A DNA stretch of 9,467 bases from NCBI GenBank assembly GCA_017744755.1, contig JAGIAU010000070.1:1-9467 (forward strand), written 5' to 3'. Under the pieces are notes generated by a model. The model had not been told where the DNA came from, made no database searches, and was given only the letters and a program-made list of their open reading frames with translations. Each line of letters opens with the position of its first letter. Position 1 is the stretch's first letter. The stretch comes from Microbacteriaceae bacterium (GTDB lineage Bacteria > Actinomycetota > Actinomycetes > Actinomycetales > Microbacteriaceae). Positions 6,166 through 9,467 of this stretch are shown one piece after another. A program made the position numbers and the translations under genes.

Positions 6166-7370
6166 CAGCCCTCCTCGAGCTCTTCGAGGAGTTCTTCCTT
6201 CGTCTGCTGGGCGATCCCACCAGTCGTGGTGTCGTCGATGAAGCGGTCCCCGTCGTCCGGGAGCTCGTCCGCGAGGCCGAAGCCGTGCTCGACGCGCCAG
6301 GACACCCACACCTCGGCGCCCGCCTGCACCACGGGGCCGAAGACCATGTTCTGCGCGAAGACGATGACCTCGCCGATGCCGGGCACCGCGACCGTGTACT
6401 GCGTGCTGACGCCCGTGAACGACACGTCGATGACGCGGCCGGGACCGAGGACGTTGACGCCCGCGGCCGGCTCGGGCCGGCTCGGGTGCAGCAGGAGCTT
6501 CTCCGGGCGGACGCCGATCGTGACGAGTCCGCGGTGGCGCTGCGCGCGGGCCTTCGGCACCGCGACGGGGACGCCGGCGACCTCGACGACGATCGTGTCG
6601 CCGTTGTCGCCGCGCACGTCGCCCGTGAAGAGGTTCGACTGGCCGAGGAAGTTCGCGACGAAGACCGTCTTCGGCAGCTCGTAGAGCTCCTCGGGCGAGC
6701 CCATCTGCTCGATCTCGCCCTTGTTCATGACGGCGACCGTGTCGGCCATCGTCATGGCCTCCTCCTGGTCGTGCGTCACGTGGAGGAAGGTGAGCCCGAC
6801 CTCCTGCTGGATGTTCTTCAGCTCGAGCTGCATCTGACGACGGAGCTTCAGGTCGAGCGCGCCGAGCGGCTCGTCGAGGAGCAGCAGCGCTGGCCGGTTG
6901 ACGACGGCGCGGGCGAGCGCGACGCGCTGCTGCTGTCCGCCGGAGAGCTGCTGGGGCTTCCGCTGCGCGAGGTGGTCGAGCTCGACGAGCTCGAGCGCCT
7001 CATGCGCCTTGCGCGTCGGGTCGGCGATGCGACGGCGCTTCAGGCCGAAGGCGACGTTCTCCAGGACCGTCATGTGCGGGAAGAGCGCGTACGACTGGAA
7101 GACCGTGTTCACCGGCCGCCTGTACGGCTTGACGTTCGTCACGTCCTTGCCGCCGATGAGGATCTGCCCGCTCGTCGGCTGCTCGAGCCCGGCGACGAGG
7201 CGCAGCGTCGTCGTCTTGCCGCAGCCGGACGGGCCGAGCAGGGCGAAGAACGATCCGGCCGGGATCGTCAGGTCGAGCGACTCGATCGCGGTGAACCCGG
7301 GAAACCGCTTGTGGATCTCCCGCAGCTCCAGATCGGCCCCCGCCTCCGCGAACGCGCCGCCCGAGACCAT
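6165..7370 (-). CDS. potA: ABC transporter ATP-binding protein, spermidine/putrescine type (PotA-like)
   Basis: The 401-residue cytoplasmic ATPase powers the importer. The ABC domain (about 13-245) shows Walker A GPSGCGKTT (46-54), Q-loop Gln92 in FQSYALFPHMTV, signature LSGGQQQR (142-149), Walker B ALLLLDEP (161-168) with catalytic Glu167, D-loop GALD (170-173) and switch His200 in VTHDQEEAM. All residues needed for ATP hydrolysis are present. The C-terminal part (about 245-365) is the TOBE region seen in PotA/MalK-type ATPases, with IGVRPEKLLL (285-294) and a final VSWRVEHGFGL. A tail of about 35 residues ends in the strongly acidic KEELLEELEEG, extending it slightly beyond E. coli PotA. 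ATG 7370 shares its A with the potD stop (TGATG). The frame runs open far upstream to 9053, but that part is arginine-rich shadow of potD. Confidence 0.95.
   Translation of the reverse strand: MVSGGAFAEAGADLELREIHKRFPGFTAIESLDLTIPAGSFFALLGPSGCGKTTTLRLVAGLEQPTSGQILIGGKDVTNVKPYRRPVNTVFQSYALFPHMTVLENVAFGLKRRRIADPTRKAHEALELVELDHLAQRKPQQLSGGQQQRVALARAVVNRPALLLLDEPLGALDLKLRRQMQLELKNIQQEVGLTFLHVTHDQEEAMTMADTVAVMNKGEIEQMGSPEELYELPKTVFVANFLGQSNLFTGDVRGDNGDTIVVEVAGVPVAVPKARAQRHRGLVTIGVRPEKLLLHPSRPEPAAGVNVLGPGRVIDVSFTGVSTQYTVAVPGIGEVIVFAQNMVFGPVVQAGAEVWVSWRVEHGFGLADELPDDGDRFIDDTTTGGIAQQTKEELLEELEEG
6169..6191 (-). promoter_or_regulatory. potB ribosome-binding site inside an 8-bp hairpin
   Basis: On the minus strand CTCCTCGA (6191-6184) and TCGAGGAG (6178-6171) are perfect inverted repeats separated by a 5-base loop. 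The second arm contains most of the Shine-Dalgarno AGGAGG (6175-6170), and the potB ATG follows 4 bases later. In RNA the stem would hide the site until the ribosome completing potA opens it. Confidence 0.55.
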
Positions 7371-8560
7371 CAGGCGCCCACGTTCACCGCCACCCAGGCC
7401 TCGGAGAACTCCTTGGACTCGGCGGGGGTGAGGGTCCGGAACATCTTCACGTTCGAGAGGTACTCCTCGGTCGGGAAGATGAAGGGGTTGTCCACCAGCT
7501 CGGGCGCGATGTCGGCCATGGCCTCCTGCGCGCCGACGACCGGCGTGATGTAGGTGACCCACGCGGCGAGCTCGGCGGCGATCGCCGGGTCGTAGTAGTG
7601 GTTGATGAGCTTCGCGGTCTGCTCGTTGCGCGTGGAGCCCTTGAGCGAGACGAAGTTGTCCGACCAGAGCGTTCCGCCGGTCTCGGGGAGCACGAACTCG
7701 AAGCGCGCCTCCTCGCCGGCCGCCTCGAGCTCGTAGTTGAGGATCGAGTTGACGTCGCCGGACCAGACGATGCCGACGACGGCGTCGCCGTTCAGCAGGT
7801 CGTCGGTGTACGAGTTGCCCTTGACGGCGCCGATCTGGCCGTCCTGGATCTGCTTCTCGATGACGTCGAGCGCCGCGTAGAAGTCGTCGGAGCCCCAGTC
7901 GCCGGAGATGTCGACGCCCTGGGAGGACATGACGACGCCGAGGGTGTCGCGCATCTCCGAGAGGACGACGACCTTGCCCTTGAACGACGGGTCCCACAGC
8001 TCCTCGACGCTCGAGATGCCGTCGGGGATGACCGACTTGTCGTAGACGAGGCCGGCGAAGCCGGACTGCCAGGTGAGCGAGTACTTGCGCTCCGGGTCGT
8101 AGTCGACGCCCATGAGCGCCGGGTTCAGGTTCTTCTTGTTCGGGATGTTCGCCGCGTCGAGCTCGAGCAGGTAGCCGGAGTCGATGAGCTGGCCGACCAT
8201 CCAGTCGGTGAGACACGCGGTGTCGTAGCCGGTGAACTGGCCGAGCGCGAGCTGGTCCTTGATGGCCGCGTAGAACGTGTCGTTGTCGTCGACGTCGACT
8301 CGGTAGTTCACCTTGATGCCGGTCGCGTCCGTGAACGCCTGCAGCGTCGGGTGGTTCCCGTCGTCGTCCGTGTCCATGTAGCCGTCCCAGTTGGCCCAGA
8401 CGAGCTCGTCGGCCGGCGCGCAGGCGGCGAGGCTGAGCGCGCCCGCGCCCGCGGCGGTCACGCCGACGCCCTGCAGGAATCGGCGGCGGTTGAACTGGGC
8501 GGCACGCGCTCGCAGCACGAGCTGGCGGAGCATCGGGTCTTCGGGCAGCGGACGGGCCAT
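7370..8560 (-). CDS. potD: Polyamine-type ABC transporter substrate-binding lipoprotein (PotD-like)
   Basis: The 396-residue extracytoplasmic binding protein captures the substrate for the importer. Residues 1-20 (MARPLPEDPMLRQLVL...) form a long n-region. RRRFLQ (25-30) is a twin-arginine motif and SLAAC (43-47) a lipobox with Cys47, so the protein is probably exported folded by Tat and lipid-anchored. The mature part matches the PotD/PotF family of bacterial solute-binding proteins: LVWANWDGYM, the Gly-Tyr-Asp region GQFTGYDTACLTDWM, GLVYDKSVI, WDPSFKGKVVVLSEMRDTLG, GDAVVGIVWSGD and ETGGTLWSDNFVSLKGS. An acidic DTDDDGNHP insert (63-71) follows the first strand. ATG 8560 is preferred over the in-frame ATG at 8704 because GAGGGA lies 9 bases upstream and the signal peptide follows directly. 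It is the first gene of the operon, which suits the excess needed over the membrane components. Exact ligand unknown. Confidence 0.93.
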   Translation of the reverse strand: MARPLPEDPMLRQLVLRARAAQFNRRRFLQGVGVTAAGAGALSLAACAPADELVWANWDGYMDTDDDGNHPTLQAFTDATGIKVNYRVDVDDNDTFYAAIKDQLALGQFTGYDTACLTDWMVGQLIDSGYLLELDAANIPNKKNLNPALMGVDYDPERKYSLTWQSGFAGLVYDKSVIPDGISSVEELWDPSFKGKVVVLSEMRDTLGVVMSSQGVDISGDWGSDDFYAALDVIEKQIQDGQIGAVKGNSYTDDLLNGDAVVGIVWSGDVNSILNYELEAAGEEARFEFVLPETGGTLWSDNFVSLKGSTRNEQTAKLINHYYDPAIAAELAAWVTYITPVVGAQEAMADIAPELVDNPFIFPTEEYLSNVKMFRTLTPAESKEFSEAWVAVNVGA

Positions 8561-8569
8561 CGGTATCAG

Positions 8570-8575
8570 TCCCTC
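8570..8575 (-). promoter_or_regulatory. potD ribosome-binding site
   Basis: GAGGGA on the minus strand lies 9 bases before the ATG at 8560. It sets the potD start and shows that this transcript has a 5' leader, unlike the apparently leaderless genes nearby. Confidence 0.7.
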
Positions 8576-8659
8576 GGTGACAGCGGCGTAGCCGGTTGGA
8601 GTTGCAGGTATCACAGCCTTTCGGGCCAGATGCATCGTCGCACATACGGCCCGCCGCGA

Positions 8660-8678
8660 CGACCCGGGACGCGGGTCG
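8660..8678. repeat. GC-rich hairpin in the probable potD leader
   Basis: CGACCCG (8660-8666) and CGGGTCG (8672-8678) form a perfect 7-bp stem with a 5-base loop, about 100 bases before the potD start. No T-run follows on either strand, so it is not a standard intrinsic terminator. It could shape the leader RNA or bind a protein. Confidence 0.4.
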
Positions 8679-8688
8679 GGATCGTTCC

Positions 8689-8706
8689 GTAACAAACGTT
8701 TCACAC
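8689..8706. promoter_or_regulatory. Candidate operator around AAACGTTT
   Basis: GTAACAAACGTTTCACAC contains the perfect 8-bp palindrome AAACGTTT (8694-8701), with outer GT/AC bases also symmetric. It is strikingly A/T-rich for this genome. A central CG flanked by A and T runs is typical of LacI-family operators; Lrp/AsnC-type control of ald is an alternative. The regulator is not identifiable from the sequence. Confidence 0.35.
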
Positions 8707-8766
8707 AGGGTGAACGCGCGGTTGCGCCTTCCGCACGAATCCTCCGGCCCGGGAGCGGCCCGAGAG

Positions 8767-8772
8767 TACGCT
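8767..8772 (+). promoter_or_regulatory. Candidate leaderless -10 box of ald
   Basis: TACGCT lies 6 bases before the ald ATG at 8779, and no Shine-Dalgarno sequence lies at a usable distance. The hexamer is identical to that before gabT. Confidence 0.5.
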
Positions 8773-8778
8773 GACCGC

Positions 8779-9467
8779 ATGCGCATCGGAGTGCCGAGGG
8801 AGATCAAGGACAACGAGTACCGCGTCGCGCTGACGCCGTCCGGCGCGCACGACCTCGCGGCGGCCGGCCATGAGGTGCTGATCGAGCGCGGCGCCGGCCT
8901 GGGCTCGAACATTCCCGACTCGGCATACGAGGCGGCGGGCGCGGCGATCGCGGGGAGCGCCGCCGAGGCCTGGGCCGCCGACCTCGTGCTCAAGGTCAAG
9001 GAGCCGATCGCCTCGGAGCACGTCCACTTCCGCGACGGACTCGTCCTCTTCACCTATCTGCACCTCGCTGCCGAGCCGGCGCTGACGCGCGCGCTCGTGT
9101 CGGCCGGCGTCACGGCGATCGCCTACGAGACCGTGCAGCTGCCGAACCGCGCGCTGCCGCTGCTCGCCCCGATGAGCGAGGTCGCCGGCCGGCTCGCCCC
9201 CATCGTCGGCGCGAACGCCATGCTGAAGCCGCTCGGCGGCCCCGGCCTCCTCGTCCCCGGCGTCCCAGGCACCCACCCCGCGGAGATCGTCATCATCGGC
9301 GCGGGCGTCGCCGGCACGAACGCGATGAACGTCGCCGTCGGCCTCGGCGCCGCCGTCACCGTCCTCGACACGAACCTCTTCCGCCTGCGCGAGATCGACG
9401 ACGTCTGGGGCCGAAGCGTCACGACGATCGCCGTGACGCCGGCCGACACGAGCGCGCGCGTCAGCGC
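8779..9467 (+). CDS. ald: Alanine dehydrogenase (3' end beyond the window)
   Basis: The first 229 codons are present out of about 370 usual for the family. The enzyme interconverts L-alanine and pyruvate plus ammonium with NAD in the cytoplasm. MRIGVPREIKDNEYRVALTP opens the catalytic domain, with substrate-binding Arg15, Lys74 in LKVKEP and proton-relay His95 in TYLHLA. YETVQ, LPLLAPMSEVAGRLA (126-140) and the Rossmann motif GAGVAG (174-179) with Asp197 for the NAD ribose follow. Positions are one behind the mycobacterial enzyme, as I recall it, because of a single-residue deletion near 66. No key residue is missing in the visible part. ATG 8779 matches the family start and follows a TACGCT box by 6 bases. 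It is divergent from the amine transporter operon, and deamination of alanine formed by transaminases would link the two. Confidence 0.95.
   Translation, partial: MRIGVPREIKDNEYRVALTPSGAHDLAAAGHEVLIERGAGLGSNIPDSAYEAAGAAIAGSAAEAWAADLVLKVKEPIASEHVHFRDGLVLFTYLHLAAEPALTRALVSAGVTAIAYETVQLPNRALPLLAPMSEVAGRLAPIVGANAMLKPLGGPGLLVPGVPGTHPAEIVIIGAGVAGTNAMNVAVGLGAAVTVLDTNLFRLREIDDVWGRSVTTIAVTPADTSARVS

Larger units (their letters stand above)
8561..8778. promoter_or_regulatory. Divergent regulatory region between potD and ald
   Basis: These 218 bases separate the divergent potD and ald starts and hold no credible gene. They contain the potD ribosome-binding site, a GC-rich hairpin (8660-8678), a locally A/T-rich AAACGTTT palindrome (8694-8701) and the ald -10 box (8767-8772). 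I found no confident -35/-10 pair for potD; TATGTG on the minus strand at 8646-8641 is a weak -10 candidate. Confidence 0.6.

Noticed and set aside
8561..8704. potD starting at 8704
   Set aside because: It would place 48 unlikely residues before the Tat signal and ignore the GAGGGA ribosome-binding site at 8570-8575.
7371..9053. Fusion protein with 561 residues in front of the ABC ATPase
   Set aside because: The upstream part lies on potD and the ald antisense strand, is arginine-rich and contains no domain. The TGATG overlap at 7370 marks the real start.
1..9467. Defence island, prophage, transposon or CRISPR content
   Set aside because: No nuclease, integrase, transposase, toxin-antitoxin pair or repeat-spacer pattern was seen; the window is housekeeping and catabolic genes.

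Overview
The window is very GC-rich. Its strong third-position G/C bias lets long arginine- and alanine-rich shadow frames run open opposite real genes. The protein sequences, the TANNNT boxes set 6-8 bases before start codons (the leaderless pattern common in Actinobacteria), and a short intergenic element resembling repeats I recall from Microbacteriaceae all point to a high-GC actinobacterium, plausibly of the Micrococcales. No mobile element, tRNA, rRNA or CRISPR array is visible. This is dense metabolic chromosome.

Left edge (1-723): the first 39 codons of a lipoprotein gene run off the left end on the minus strand. It is followed by an OsmC-family peroxide/thiol-stress protein, also on the minus strand. 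Only 51 bases separate osmC from the divergent gabT (724-2067, plus), which encodes 4-aminobutyrate aminotransferase.

Centre (2064-8560, minus strand): a tightly packed set reads, in transcription order, substrate-binding lipoprotein (potD-like), ABC ATPase (potA-like), two permeases (potB-like, potC-like), a class-III PLP transaminase and a zinc-free MDR quinone-reductase-like oxidoreductase. The four transporter genes overlap by 1-4 bases (TGATG, TGATG, ATGA), so they are probably translationally coupled. The transaminase follows after 52 bases and the oxidoreductase after a further 28. The oxidoreductase meets gabT tail to tail, the two stop codons sharing one CTAG.

Right edge (8561-9467): a 218-base divergent intergenic region holds a potD ribosome-binding site, a GC-rich hairpin and an AAACGTTT palindrome. 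It separates the transporter operon from ald, alanine dehydrogenase, which is cut by the window end after 229 codons.

Together the genes read as uptake and degradation of an amine, probably a polyamine or GABA-like compound. The ABC system imports it, the two transaminases move its amino group onto a keto acid, and alanine dehydrogenase can release alanine nitrogen as ammonium. The aldehyde dehydrogenases expected for the full pathway are not in the window, and substrate identity is inferred from family membership only. I found no convincing undescribed system. The best leads are a ribosome-site hairpin between potA and potB, a repeated leaderless promoter pattern, and an unusual active-site motif in the operon transaminase.
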